DNA from: Bacteroidales bacterium
Lineage (GTDB): Bacteria; Bacteroidota; Bacteroidia; Bacteroidales; P3
DNA: 55,480 nucleotides
Direction of reading: 5' to 3'
Assembly (NCBI GenBank): GCA_024400415.1
Contig: JAKSMS010000005.1
Span: 1 to 55,480 of the forward strand
Positions 18,033-26,933 of this stretch are shown here, piece after piece. Both the position numbers and the translations under genes were made by a program. The notes under the pieces are model-generated. The model worked only from the letters and a program-made list of their open reading frames with translations. It was not told where the DNA came from and ran no database searches. The stretch's first letter is position 1. Each line of letters begins with the position of its first letter.

Positions 18033-19490
18033 ATGATAAAGAAACACCTTATTGGCCTTTGGGTCTTCATTCTGTTCACCACATCATGGGCTCAGACCAA
18101 CATTCGAATCCACGGCACTGCGGCAAATGGCGACGGACGAACCATAGAGCTGTACCATTATACCGACCAATTCTCCCACCAAGAAGAACTGCTCGACAAG
18201 TCCGTACTCTCTAATTCCCAAGAATTCGAACTCAAATGTTTTGCCAGATATCCCATGCTGGTATTTCTTCAGGTTGAAAACTATAGCCAGTCCTTCTACG
18301 TCGAACCCGGACGAGACTATGAAGTTGTTATTCCACAGTTCGACTGGAATATCGACGAGCAGCAGAATATCCACCTCGCACCCATCGCACTTCCTGTTGA
18401 GTTCCTCCAGCTGCCAAACGATGACATCAACATACTGATCAATCGATTCGACCTTATCGTCGACAGCTTTATCACTGCTAACCGAACTGCTTTCGACATC
18501 AAGTTTCACCCCCAAAAGCAATATTACGACAAACTTGTGAAACTTGTCGACAAACAGCTTCCTGATACAGAAAACGAATTCTTCAACCGTTACAAACGAT
18601 ATCAACTGGCCACACTTAAGTACAACCTACAGTTTGATACCAAACGAAACATTTACAACCAATATATCAAAAGCCAGCCAATACTTTACTTCGACGAGAA
18701 CTACATGACATTGTTCACCACCCTCTTCGCCAACCATGTGTCACTGGGAAACAAATACATATTTCCTCACCAGATGGTTCGCTGGATAGAACAAGGCAAC
18801 CTATCTATGATGGTAGACTCCATGGGTGTTGACCCACTGCTACGCAACGAACAACTACGAGAGCTAGTCATCCTCCAAGCCCTTACCGAGGCCTATTTCA
18901 ATGGTAGGGCATACAATCCAGAAAAGGTCAAAGACATGATTGAGTTATTGGCTCAAAACACCAAATTTGGAGACCACCGCGTTCTGGCACAAGCCATCCT
19001 CAAGCAATATTCCACTAACGAGAAGGGGTCTGAGGCACCTACTTTCGAACTACCCGATGCCGATAAAAATATGGTAGACCTGGCATCTTTTCAAGGAAAA
19101 TGGATCTACCTCTCTTTTATACGCGTAACCGACCCTAACTCAATAGGCGAGATTGAGACTATCGCCCATTTCAAGGATAGCATACTGGCAAAGAATCCTA
19201 ACGTAGAGTTCATCACGATCTCTTGCGACCGCGAGTTCCAGAAAATGTACCACTTCCTAAAAAATACCCGAAAAGGTTCACACTACAACTGGACCTGGCT
19301 CCATTTCAACAACGACTTCGACCTCCTCCGACACTACCAAGTAGTCAGCTTCCCAACATTCATTCTCATCGATCCACAAGGCCGACTCCCCTATAGCGTC
19401 ACCCCATCGCCTTCAAGCGGATTTCTGATTTCTCCTCCCTGGGTAGAAAAGACCTTAGACGAAGACCAGCAATTCTTCCTCCGCCAATAA
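18033..19490 (+). CDS. Exported thioredoxin-fold protein lacking CxxC
   Basis: 485 residues with a signal peptide (1-20, ending SWAQ). The first about 330 residues form a beta-strand-rich start and then a mostly helical region. From about residue 340 a TlpA/AhpC-like thioredoxin fold is visible: GSEAPTFELPDADKNMVDL, KWIYLSFIRV, VEFITISCD, and VVSFPTFILIDPQG with the cis-proline loop. At the usual WCxxC site the sequence reads FIRVTDPNSIGEI, so both redox cysteines are absent. It may bind or sense rather than catalyse. The start at 18033 gives a good signal peptide and abuts the microprotein gene; an upstream in-frame start at 18006 overlaps that gene. Confidence 0.82.
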   Translation: MIKKHLIGLWVFILFTTSWAQTNIRIHGTAANGDGRTIELYHYTDQFSHQEELLDKSVLSNSQEFELKCFARYPMLVFLQVENYSQSFYVEPGRDYEVVIPQFDWNIDEQQNIHLAPIALPVEFLQLPNDDINILINRFDLIVDSFITANRTAFDIKFHPQKQYYDKLVKLVDKQLPDTENEFFNRYKRYQLATLKYNLQFDTKRNIYNQYIKSQPILYFDENYMTLFTTLFANHVSLGNKYIFPHQMVRWIEQGNLSMMVDSMGVDPLLRNEQLRELVILQALTEAYFNGRAYNPEKVKDMIELLAQNTKFGDHRVLAQAILKQYSTNEKGSEAPTFELPDADKNMVDLASFQGKWIYLSFIRVTDPNSIGEIETIAHFKDSILAKNPNVEFITISCDREFQKMYHFLKNTRKGSHYNWTWLHFNNDFDLLRHYQVVSFPTFILIDPQGRLPYSVTPSPSSGFLISPPWVEKTLDEDQQFFLRQ

Positions 19491-19525
19491 AGAACAGCTA
19501 CAATGCAAAAACAACCTCACAATAT

Positions 19526-20899
19526 ATGAAACAGATCAAAGAATACATCGAAGCCAATAAAGACCGCTTCCTCGACGAGCTCTTCCAGCTCATCCGCATC
19601 CCATCCATCAGTGCAGAGTCCGAGCACAAACCCGATATGATACGTTGCGCAGAAAAGTGGCGCGAACTCATCTTAGCAGCAGGTGCCGACAAATGCGAAG
19701 TCATGTCCACCACTGGCAATCCCGTTGTTTATGCCGAAAAGATTGTAGATCCATCCAAACCTACCGTCCTTGTTTATGGCCACTACGACGTAATGCCAGT
19801 CGAACCACTCGAGCTGTGGAACACCAATCCATTCGAACCCGTCATCAAAGACGATATCATCTGGGCACGTGGTGCCGACGACGATAAGGGTCAATCATTC
19901 ATGCATGCCAAAGCATTCGAGTTCATGGTGAAGACCAACCAGCTCCCCTGCAATGTCAAATTCATGCTCGAAGGAGAAGAAGAGATTGGTTCCGGTGCAC
20001 TCTATGGTTTCTGCGAAGAGCACAAAGAATTGCTCAAATCCGACATCATCCTTGTTTCCGATACCGGCATGATTGCACAAGATATTCCATCTATCACCAG
20101 TGGTCTTCGCGGCCTCTGCTATTGGGATGTAGAGGTGACCGGTGCCAACCACGACCTCCATTCTGGAATCTATGGTGGCGCTGTTGCCAATCCTATCAAT
20201 ATCCTTTGCAAGATGATTGCCGACCTTCACGATGCCGACAATCACATCACCATCCCAGGATTCTACGACGACGTACTCGTCATCTCCGACCAAGAGCGCG
20301 CACTCATGGCACAGGCACCTTTCGATGAAGAAGCCTACAAAAAAGAACTCGACATCAAGACCGTTCATGGCGAGAAAGGATATACCACCAAAGAACGTAC
20401 CGGAATCCGTCCTTGCCTCGATGTTTGCGGCATATGGGGAGGCCATACCGGAGAAGGATCCAAGACCGTGCTTCCCTCAAAAGCCTATGCCAAGATTAGC
20501 ACCCGCCTCGTAGCCAACCAGGACTACCAAAAAATCAGCCAACTTTTCAAGGACTATTTCGAAGCAGCAGCACCTGACTGCGTAACCGTAAAGGTAACCC
20601 CAAGCCATGGAGGTGCAGCCTATGTAAGTCCGCTCGAAATGCCCGCTTACCAAGCAGCCGAGAAGGCTATGACCACCACTTTTGGCAAACGTCCTGTACC
20701 AACCCGCAGCGGCGGAAGCATCCCTATCGTAGCTGGTTTTGAGAAGATTCTAGGCACCAAGAGCATCCTCATGGGATTCGGACTCGGCAGCGATGCCATC
20801 CATGCTCCAAACGAGAACTACCCACTCTTCAACTTCTTCAAGGGCATCGAGACAATCCCATACTTCTATGAGAACTACGTTGAGCTGATGAAGAAATAA
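19526..20899 (+). CDS. M20-family dipeptidase
   Basis: 457-residue cytoplasmic metallopeptidase that hydrolyses dipeptides or related amide bonds using two zinc ions. Visible signatures are LIRIPSISAESEH at the start, YGHYDVMPVEP with the first metal ligands, WARGADDDKGQSFMHAKAF, and MLEGEEEIGS with the catalytic glutamates. Downstream, GLRGLCYWDVEVTGANHDLHSGIYGG marks the dimerisation lid domain, and GFGLGSDAIHAPNE carries the last histidine ligand. Length agrees with the M20 dipeptidase subgroup found in many Bacteroidota. It is 35 bases after the preceding gene and ends before a bidirectional terminator. Confidence 0.93.
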   Translation: MKQIKEYIEANKDRFLDELFQLIRIPSISAESEHKPDMIRCAEKWRELILAAGADKCEVMSTTGNPVVYAEKIVDPSKPTVLVYGHYDVMPVEPLELWNTNPFEPVIKDDIIWARGADDDKGQSFMHAKAFEFMVKTNQLPCNVKFMLEGEEEIGSGALYGFCEEHKELLKSDIILVSDTGMIAQDIPSITSGLRGLCYWDVEVTGANHDLHSGIYGGAVANPINILCKMIADLHDADNHITIPGFYDDVLVISDQERALMAQAPFDEEAYKKELDIKTVHGEKGYTTKERTGIRPCLDVCGIWGGHTGEGSKTVLPSKAYAKISTRLVANQDYQKISQLFKDYFEAAAPDCVTVKVTPSHGGAAYVSPLEMPAYQAAEKAMTTTFGKRPVPTRSGGSIPIVAGFEKILGTKSILMGFGLGSDAIHAPNENYPLFNFFKGIETIPYFYENYVELMKK

Positions 20900-20922
20900 C
20901 AGCAGCACACCTATAAACATAC

Positions 20923-20960
20923 GCAATAGGCAGACTTTTCCAAAAGAGTCTGCCTATTGC
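20923..20960. terminator. Bidirectional terminator between the dipeptidase and HAD genes
   Basis: Perfect 14-bp stem (20923-20936 with 20947-20960) around a TTTCCAAAAG loop, in the 112-base gap between two convergent genes. T-rich flank on the plus side. Confidence 0.8.
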
Positions 20961-21011
20961 TTCATTATTAGCACTCTAAAAGACACCTTTTCCAAGAGTC
21001 AGGGCCCTCAT

Positions 21012-21668
21012 TTAATCACTCAACTCCGCAGAAATGAGGTCAATTAAATGGTCGAACGAATCGATAATATAGGAAGGGCGCGAAGTTTGAAGCCGTTCTC
21101 GAGTATGATTTCCATAAGTCACGGCCACAGTGCGACAACCAGCAGCATTACCCATATCTATATCAAACGTCGTATCTCCCACAACCAAGGCTTCGGCAGG
21201 ATCGACGTCCATCCTCCTAAGAATTTCAAGAACCATATCAGGTGCAGGTTTTGGTGCCAGCCCGTCAGCCCCAGTAATGGCAGTTTCAAAGTATGGCTGA
21301 AGGTCTCTGTTGCTGGCCAAAAGATCAAACGAACGCCTATCTCGACTAGTAACGATAGACATACGCAGATGCTTCTGCGACAACTGATTAAGAGTATCCA
21401 CTACGCAGGGAAACACCTTCACCAATTTAGCCTCGCAAGTGGGAAACAGCGAACGATAGGTCTCAGTTGCCCTATCTGCCATCTCGTCTGAAAGGCCTCC
21501 GATTTGTTGTAGTGCCGCACGCAAAGGAATACCTATTACGGACACCATAATCTCTCGAGGCGGAATAGGAATCCCTAAAGCAAGAAAAGTCTCCTCCATC
21601 GTGGCAACAATACCCGGAGCCGAATCCACCAAAGTGCCGTCAAAATCAAAAAGAACCGCCTTGATCAT
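21012..21668 (-). CDS. HAD-family phosphatase, phosphoglycolate-phosphatase-like
   Basis: 218-residue cytoplasmic hydrolase of the haloacid dehalogenase superfamily. The motifs are FDFDGTLVDS with nucleophile Asp8 and Asp10, SIVTSRDRR (motif II Thr/Ser), the lysine in LAPKPAPD and the acidic pair in VVGDTTFDIDMGNAAG. The helical cap between motifs I and II is of the phosphoglycolate phosphatase/beta-phosphoglucomutase type. The exact substrate is not readable. ATG 21668 is preferred over 21683 because the family normally begins one strand before FDFDGT. A consensus promoter sits upstream at 21698-21729. It stands alone, convergent with the dipeptidase gene. Confidence 0.9.
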   Translation of the reverse strand: MIKAVLFDFDGTLVDSAPGIVATMEETFLALGIPIPPREIMVSVIGIPLRAALQQIGGLSDEMADRATETYRSLFPTCEAKLVKVFPCVVDTLNQLSQKHLRMSIVTSRDRRSFDLLASNRDLQPYFETAITGADGLAPKPAPDMVLEILRRMDVDPAEALVVGDTTFDIDMGNAAGCRTVAVTYGNHTRERLQTSRPSYIIDSFDHLIDLISAELSD

Positions 21669-21697
21669 AGATATTAGATGCAATTGTAACGAGTTTG

Positions 21698-21729
21698 CAA
21701 AATTACAAAACTTTTACAAAACCAGCAAA
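21698..21729 (-). promoter_or_regulatory. Promoter of the HAD phosphatase gene
   Basis: Minus-strand TAATTTTG (complement of 21698-21705) and TTTG (complement of 21726-21729) with a 20-base spacer match the Bacteroidota consensus; the leader would be about 25 bases. Confidence 0.6.
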
Positions 21730-21846
21730 CGACAGTCCCCTTTTTTTATCAAGAGCATTTATTTTTGAGAGAATGCGCAATAATATTAACAAATTAACGT
21801 TAACACAACTTGAAAAGGAAAAACAAGAAAGGAAAAGGAACTATTA

Positions 21847-22968
21847 ATGAAAGTATTTAATGGTATTAGATACGCTGTGGCAAAGCGACTGCAAATGCCG
21901 GTGATGGAACCCGACATCGAGTCCATCGAAAAGGTTGAGTGCAAAGAGATTATCTGCCCACAGTCACCCTCAAAGCTCGAGCACATCACAGGACCCATAC
22001 TCAGCGGACAAGAACAAGGCGAAGACTGCCTCAGACTGGCCATCCACACCCCTTCATTAGACGGCAAACGCCCCGTACTAGTATTCATACACGGCGGCGC
22101 CTTCGTTGCAGGCAGCGGACTGCTGCCCATATACGACGCTTCCGACCTGGCCGAAACGCTAGATGCCGTCGTTGTAAACATTTCCTACCGGCTTGGCGCT
22201 TTCGGTTTTCTCTGCATGATCGACAAAGGAGTGATCAATCTAGGCATCGAGGACCAAAAGTGCGCCTTGAGATGGATACAGCGCAACATAGCCAAATTTG
22301 GCGGCGACCCCGAAGACATTACCGTAACAGGGCAATCAGGCGGAGCCTACTGCATTGGCTACATCGCAACCACCACTCAAGAGCCGCTCTTCAAACGTGC
22401 CAACCTCATGAGCGCCCCCTTTGGTTCAGTTATCAGTTACGCCAAAGGCGAGGAAATGACTCAAAAATACCTTTCCATACTAGGCAAAGACATCCACAAA
22501 GCCACCATCCAAGAGATTCTCGACGCACAGAACGAGCTGATTCGCCAATCCCCCAAAAGGCCCCCATTCGGACCCGTGGGCGACAACGACCTCAGATCCA
22601 AGTGCGTAATGCCAAGCCTCAAACGCGTCTTCCTCTCCTGCTCTATCGACGACGCTCTGCCCCTAACGACAAACGCGCTCCCGATTCTTGCGCCACTCTT
22701 TTCATACTTCATCTTCAAACGTCCAGCCCAGAAGTTTGGACAACGGCTGGCCAAGCAAGACATCAATGCCACATTCATGACCTTCAATTGGCGCCACAAG
22801 GAAGGCCCGTACGGAACAGCCCACTGCATCGGACTGCCACTGCTATTCAGTTCATGGGAAAAGGCAAAAGACGTCCCCATGCTCTTTGGCACTACAGAGC
22901 GCGAATTCAACGAACACAGCCACCGCGCACGCAGTCTTATGAAGCGATTCATGAACGACCAGCTGTAA
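21847..22968 (+). CDS. Type-B carboxylesterase family protein, short form
   Basis: 373-residue alpha/beta hydrolase. Signatures are EDCLRLAIHTP, the oxyanion-hole segment VFIHGGAFVAGSG, SYRLGAFGF, and the nucleophile elbow TGQSGG with Ser164, where most relatives have GESAG. A catalytic-histidine segment GTAHCIGLPLLF (His326) is present. It is much shorter than the roughly 500-550 residues of typical type-B esterases and has no signal peptide, so it is probably a compact cytoplasmic form. The substrate is unknown. The start at 21847 follows an A-rich stretch. The gene is divergent from the HAD phosphatase and ends before a terminator and an unusual palindrome. Confidence 0.85.
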   Translation: MKVFNGIRYAVAKRLQMPVMEPDIESIEKVECKEIICPQSPSKLEHITGPILSGQEQGEDCLRLAIHTPSLDGKRPVLVFIHGGAFVAGSGLLPIYDASDLAETLDAVVVNISYRLGAFGFLCMIDKGVINLGIEDQKCALRWIQRNIAKFGGDPEDITVTGQSGGAYCIGYIATTTQEPLFKRANLMSAPFGSVISYAKGEEMTQKYLSILGKDIHKATIQEILDAQNELIRQSPKRPPFGPVGDNDLRSKCVMPSLKRVFLSCSIDDALPLTTNALPILAPLFSYFIFKRPAQKFGQRLAKQDINATFMTFNWRHKEGPYGTAHCIGLPLLFSSWEKAKDVPMLFGTTEREFNEHSHRARSLMKRFMNDQL

Positions 22969-23024
22969 AGGCGATTAGTCTCCGAAGGCCTCAAGCCGAA
23001 TCCCATACCCCATCCAAGTATCAG

Positions 23025-23070
23025 TTCCCCTTAGGGCACCAACCTATTGCCGTCCTAAGGGGAATTTATT
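23025..23070 (+). terminator. Terminator after the carboxylesterase gene
   Basis: Perfect 11-bp stem TTCCCCTTAGG / CCTAAGGGGAA (23025-23035 and 23054-23064) with an 18-base loop, followed by TTTATTT. Confidence 0.8.
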
Positions 23071-23109
23071 TAATTCATTTCCAGTATACTTCTGGCACTT
23101 ATCTGGTTC

Positions 23110-23205
23110 ATATGTGCTATATTTGTGCTATATATGTGCTATATATGTCCTATTCTATAGAATAGCAGAAATATAGCACATATATAGCACATATATAGCA
23201 CATAT
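23110..23205. repeat. 96-bp palindrome of 4+4 inverted 11-bp units
   Basis: Two 48-base arms meet between 23157 and 23158 at TATTCTATAGAATA. Each arm is four copies of ATATGTGCTAT plus TCTA. Units two and four of the left arm (ATTTGTGCTAT, ATATGTCCTAT) and the inner unit of the right arm (ATTTCTGCTAT, read on the minus strand) deviate, so the arms differ at only 4 of 48 positions. It lies in the convergent gap between the carboxylesterase and DUF5686 genes, 41 bases past the last stem base of a separate terminator. Unit length equals about one helical turn. Function is unknown; protein-binding array, terminator or recombination-derived repeat are all possible. Confidence 0.92.
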
Positions 23206-23290
23206 AACTCTTTTAATATAGAGAAAGGATTGAAATCCAATCATTTTGAGTTAAAAATAAGGTCAAGATGATGCCTAGCGCCTAGCCATG

Positions 23291-25888
23291 TCACATAGCG
23301 AAGCGAAGACTCAGCTTCACGGCATAGGGTTGAGACACAGCGTCGAGATACGTAAGTCTGCGCACAAAATCGACTCGAATCAGCCCAAGAATATTCTCTA
23401 TTCCTATGCCGTATTCTGCATAAGGCTGGGATGTCAGGAAATGAACGCCGTTGAGCAATTGGTAGAGTCCCTGCGTTACGGAGGGGTCGTTCTTTGGCGA
23501 AAGGCCGCCATAGAGGATATTGAAGGAGAGCACCTCGCGCAGCCGCAGCCTATTGATCAATGGGATATGGTTCAGGATAAGGCCTTTCAGATGATAGGTG
23601 GCAAAGAGCGATACGTATCGGTCTGTGACGTACTCCATTGGATTCATGGTGCTGAATGCGGCATCTGACATATAGGGCGAGGCGTTGCCTGCCGGAATAA
23701 ACAGTTTTGGCAACGGCACAGAATTCCATATCATTCCGCCATGAAGGCGGAAGTCGATATAGCCGAAGGCAGACAGCCACAAGCGGCTGAAAAGGTTGGC
23801 TGTGGTGCGATTGTAGTAGAATCCGTCCAGCACACCCATCTCGTGTCCGAGGGTGAACGACGAGGCATTTGATGCTAGGTTGAGCAATGTGCCCTCGCCG
23901 GTGCGGCCTCCGCCTGCCACGGCATTTGGCGAGAAGCTCAGACGTGTGCACCACTGGGCGTGATAGAACGCATCCACCCTATCCAATGCGCCTGCCGAGA
24001 CGCGATAATAGTCGAGCAGCGATGTCGGCTCTATGCGCTGGGCGCCCACCCAGGTATCGAGGCCGATATGGCTGGGCCACATCTTGCGAACCCTCACCTG
24101 CGCGTCTGCCACATATTGCGCCGGCACTTGAAGGTCGGTCCACATGAAGATATTGTCGCGGTCGAATTGGTCGAAGGTCAGGCCGGGCGACTCCACCTCA
24201 TAGGTGGCGTTGAAGCTGATGAGCCCTAATGGGTACTCGAGAGGATAGCGGCGCTTGGGTTCGAAGGTATGTATATAGGTGAGGTTGAATTTAGGTCTAT
24301 GGTCATCGAAACCATATGCAACATAGCCATCGAAGAAGTTGCGCTTGGAAAGCCGTATTGTAGACATGCCGCCCACTCGCAGTCGCAGTCCTTCCAACCC
24401 GTTGTGACTGACAAAATTATAGACCGATCCGAAATCGAAACGGCTAGAATCGCGACTTGAACTGGTAGGGATATACCCTGTGCCTATCACCTGCAAGGCG
24501 TGAATGGTGTGGCGTATTGGGGGTATGCGCATGAGCTCGTAGCGAATACTGTCGAGGAAGGTTTCTGACATGCTTAGCGTAACGGGGCGCGTAGCATTCC
24601 ATACGCGACGCCGTATCTTCTCTGCTCCGGGAACGGTGGCGGTATACACCAGCGGACGGAATAGGCTGTCTGGCAGCGGCTTGGCCAATGAGTCGAAGGC
24701 ATAGTCATGACAGAGTCGGAGCTGATGGACATATATCTGCTTGATGCGCTTGGACAGCAGATAGAATCGGCAATAGACATCGGTTCGCTCTGGCAAATAG
24801 CGGCCTAGGCTGTCGCGCTGATAGGACTGGCGCAGCGTAAGGTCGCGAACGAAGTTGAGATCTACTGCCTCGGGCACACGCATATTGTAGCGGCGTATGG
24901 CATAAGTGCCGTCGTCGACAATATACATAGAGCCTACAAATCCGAAGTTGCCCTTGCTAGACGGGATAAAGGAGAGCTCTATCAGGCGCTGGCTGTCCTC
25001 CTCGACAGTGTCCGTAATATAGTAGTGATAGAAGGTGTTGCCGAGCAGCGAGGAAAGGGGGCTGACAAACTTCACGGACATGAGGTCTATCTCGTTGGCA
25101 AAAATATCGGCCGGGGCAAAGAGTACCTGCAGGTCAGAGTCGAATCCCTCATCGTCGAGGTCGACATCCACCCCTTCGGCGCGCTGGCCGGTCACCATCG
25201 TCCGCATCCGCCCTTGGTCGTATTCCTGCTCTGCCATACGTTCGCGAATAGAGAAATGGAGTATTTCTGCGCCATCGAATTCTGCCCTATCGATATATTT
25301 CTCCACAAAAGGGAAATGCTTCCAAAGCCGATGCGTTTCGAAATCGGGATGGAACTGATCGAGACACATATTGAGTTTCTCGTACACTTGGCGGCTGAAC
25401 CTAGGCTGCGTCATCAAGTTGTTGGAATCCTTGTGGGCGATAACCTTCATTGCCAGCTCTACGGCAGGATTGTCCTTGCGGCGATAGCGGTCGCCTTTAG
25501 TACGCGAAGCTGTGATATCTACCGTAGAGAGGGTGTACGACGTAGGCTCCATAGCGACCTTGATGCGGCGGCCCTTGCGTCCCTTTAGGGACACAGACTG
25601 TTGCTGATAGCCCACCATACGGAAAGTCACCACCGTATCGCCCACACCTACCGTAAGGTCGAAACGGCCATTGATGTCGGTCACCGTTCCTGTTGAAGAA
25701 TTAGGCACCATGACCTGCACAAAGGCCAGCGGCTCAGAGGAAGAGTGGTCTATCACTGTTCCAGAGATGGCGGTATGGTGGTTCTGACCTATGACGGGAA
25801 GGCAGAGACACACAAGCGCCCACAGAAGCAAGCACATGCTTCCGCCTGAGCGGCGTCTTCGCATTCCTATTTTGCAGAAATCTAACAT
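23291..25888 (-). CDS. DUF5686 outer-membrane protein with carboxypeptidase-regulatory-like domain
   Basis: 865-residue exported protein. After a basic N-terminus and a signal peptide ending VIGQ comes a carboxypeptidase-D regulatory-like domain (ISGTVIDHSSSEPLAFVQVMV, TDINGRFDL), as in many Bacteroidota outer-membrane proteins. The remainder matches the DUF5686 pattern: a conserved middle around DNPAVELAMKVIAHKDSNN and a long beta-barrel half with strands ending LSLRFAM. Function is not established, though the architecture suggests an outer-membrane transporter or assembly factor. The first ATG (25888) and the one at 25864 are both plausible; the latter gives a shorter, more typical signal peptide. 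It stands alone on this strand. Confidence 0.88.
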   Translation of the reverse strand: MLDFCKIGMRRRRSGGSMCLLLWALVCLCLPVIGQNHHTAISGTVIDHSSSEPLAFVQVMVPNSSTGTVTDINGRFDLTVGVGDTVVTFRMVGYQQQSVSLKGRKGRRIKVAMEPTSYTLSTVDITASRTKGDRYRRKDNPAVELAMKVIAHKDSNNLMTQPRFSRQVYEKLNMCLDQFHPDFETHRLWKHFPFVEKYIDRAEFDGAEILHFSIRERMAEQEYDQGRMRTMVTGQRAEGVDVDLDDEGFDSDLQVLFAPADIFANEIDLMSVKFVSPLSSLLGNTFYHYYITDTVEEDSQRLIELSFIPSSKGNFGFVGSMYIVDDGTYAIRRYNMRVPEAVDLNFVRDLTLRQSYQRDSLGRYLPERTDVYCRFYLLSKRIKQIYVHQLRLCHDYAFDSLAKPLPDSLFRPLVYTATVPGAEKIRRRVWNATRPVTLSMSETFLDSIRYELMRIPPIRHTIHALQVIGTGYIPTSSSRDSSRFDFGSVYNFVSHNGLEGLRLRVGGMSTIRLSKRNFFDGYVAYGFDDHRPKFNLTYIHTFEPKRRYPLEYPLGLISFNATYEVESPGLTFDQFDRDNIFMWTDLQVPAQYVADAQVRVRKMWPSHIGLDTWVGAQRIEPTSLLDYYRVSAGALDRVDAFYHAQWCTRLSFSPNAVAGGGRTGEGTLLNLASNASSFTLGHEMGVLDGFYYNRTTANLFSRLWLSAFGYIDFRLHGGMIWNSVPLPKLFIPAGNASPYMSDAAFSTMNPMEYVTDRYVSLFATYHLKGLILNHIPLINRLRLREVLSFNILYGGLSPKNDPSVTQGLYQLLNGVHFLTSQPYAEYGIGIENILGLIRVDFVRRLTYLDAVSQPYAVKLSLRFAM

Positions 25889-25995
25889 CCTATTAAAAAC
25901 GCCAAAGGGCTTCTTTTAGTATGCCTACTCCAAAAACATGAAATATTACGATGTCCGCCTACAATAATGAACTGTTTTTCTCGTTACTTTTTATT

Positions 25996-26916
25996 ATGAA
26001 AAACATCTATTATAGCATCAGTCTCTTGTTCCTGCTTTTGGCCGCAGCTGTTTCCGCCTCAGCACAGGACTCTATTTGCTATGCTATCCATGGCGGACGC
26101 CCCCTATACCTCGACATCCATCGCCCAGCCCAGCCTAGAGCCGACAAGGCTTCGGTGGTCTACATTTTTGGCGGCGGATTCTACAATGGCGCACGCAACA
26201 ACGAATTCTCGCTCCGCACGGCAAAAGTGCTCTCCGACATGGGGTTCACCACCTTCTGCATTGACTACCGCCTCGGCATGACCGACAGTGTCTTTGCCCA
26301 CACCAAGCTTCCTGGATACTTGTCGGCCTACGATACAGCCATCACATGGGCCGTAGAAGATTGTTCTGCTGCCATTGCCTGGATAGTGAGCCACGCATCA
26401 GAACTTGACATAGACCCCGCCAAGATAATCCTTACCGGATCAAGCGCAGGCGCCATCACCTCGCTCCAAACCGACTACAGCCGATGCAACCATCTGCCCG
26501 CAGCCCGAGCACTGCCTCAAGGATGGAAGCCCGCCGCCGTGGTGAGCTACGCTGGCGCCATCTATACCCGATTCGGCAAGATCCGCTACAAGGAGGCCCC
26601 GGCACCCACCTGCATGTTCCACGGCACGATAGACGGCATAGTGAGCTACAAACACTACCAGATATTCCGCAACCACTGGGGCGGCAGCAAATACCTGGCC
26701 AAGCAGTTTAAGAAGCACCATTACCCCCATTGGATACTTCGATTCACTGACCGCGGCCACGAGGTGGCCACCTACCTGCCAGCCACTACTCAAGAGTACC
26801 AAGCCTTCACCGATGGGGTGCTCAGCGGACGACTGACCCACTACGACGCCACCTGCGAGGACGAGGCCCTCAAACAGACCAAGTGGAGCAAAGCCAAGTT
26901 GTGGCATATCTATTGA
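25996..26916 (+). CDS. Exported alpha/beta hydrolase (esterase-like)
   Basis: 306-residue secreted hydrolase with a signal peptide to about residue 24 (SASAQ). The fold shows YIFGGGFYNGAR (oxyanion region), the nucleophile elbow TGSSAGA with Ser150, HGTIDGIV with Asp213 and TDRGHEV with His255, a complete Ser-Asp-His triad. This resembles the BD-FAE/acetyl-esterase type, suggesting it removes acyl groups from sugars or lipids; the substrate is not known. ATG 25996 is chosen because it begins the signal peptide; an in-frame ATG at 25951 adds 15 residues of little value. It probably starts a five-gene run ending with radA; the next gene is 17 bases downstream. Confidence 0.88.
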   Translation: MKNIYYSISLLFLLLAAAVSASAQDSICYAIHGGRPLYLDIHRPAQPRADKASVVYIFGGGFYNGARNNEFSLRTAKVLSDMGFTTFCIDYRLGMTDSVFAHTKLPGYLSAYDTAITWAVEDCSAAIAWIVSHASELDIDPAKIILTGSSAGAITSLQTDYSRCNHLPAARALPQGWKPAAVVSYAGAIYTRFGKIRYKEAPAPTCMFHGTIDGIVSYKHYQIFRNHWGGSKYLAKQFKKHHYPHWILRFTDRGHEVATYLPATTQEYQAFTDGVLSGRLTHYDATCEDEALKQTKWSKAKLWHIY

Positions 26917-26933
26917 TTCCAGATAAAGACCCT

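Larger units (their letters stand above)
22969..23290. other. Convergent intergenic region, 322 bases, no gene seen
   Basis: Contains the terminator at 23025 and the palindrome at 23110. The rest (23206-23290) is A/T-rich, with a small tandem GCCTAGC pair near 23275-23287 and no convincing ORF or RNA gene. Confidence 0.7.

Noticed and set aside
21939..23165. 408-codon ORF in another frame over the carboxylesterase gene, running into the palindrome
   Set aside because: Very rich in Arg, His and Gln, as expected for a shifted frame of a C-rich gene; the carboxylesterase frame has clear catalytic motifs.
23110..23205. CRISPR-like array
   Set aside because: Units are 11 bp, contiguous and inverted about a centre, with no spacers and no cas genes in the window.
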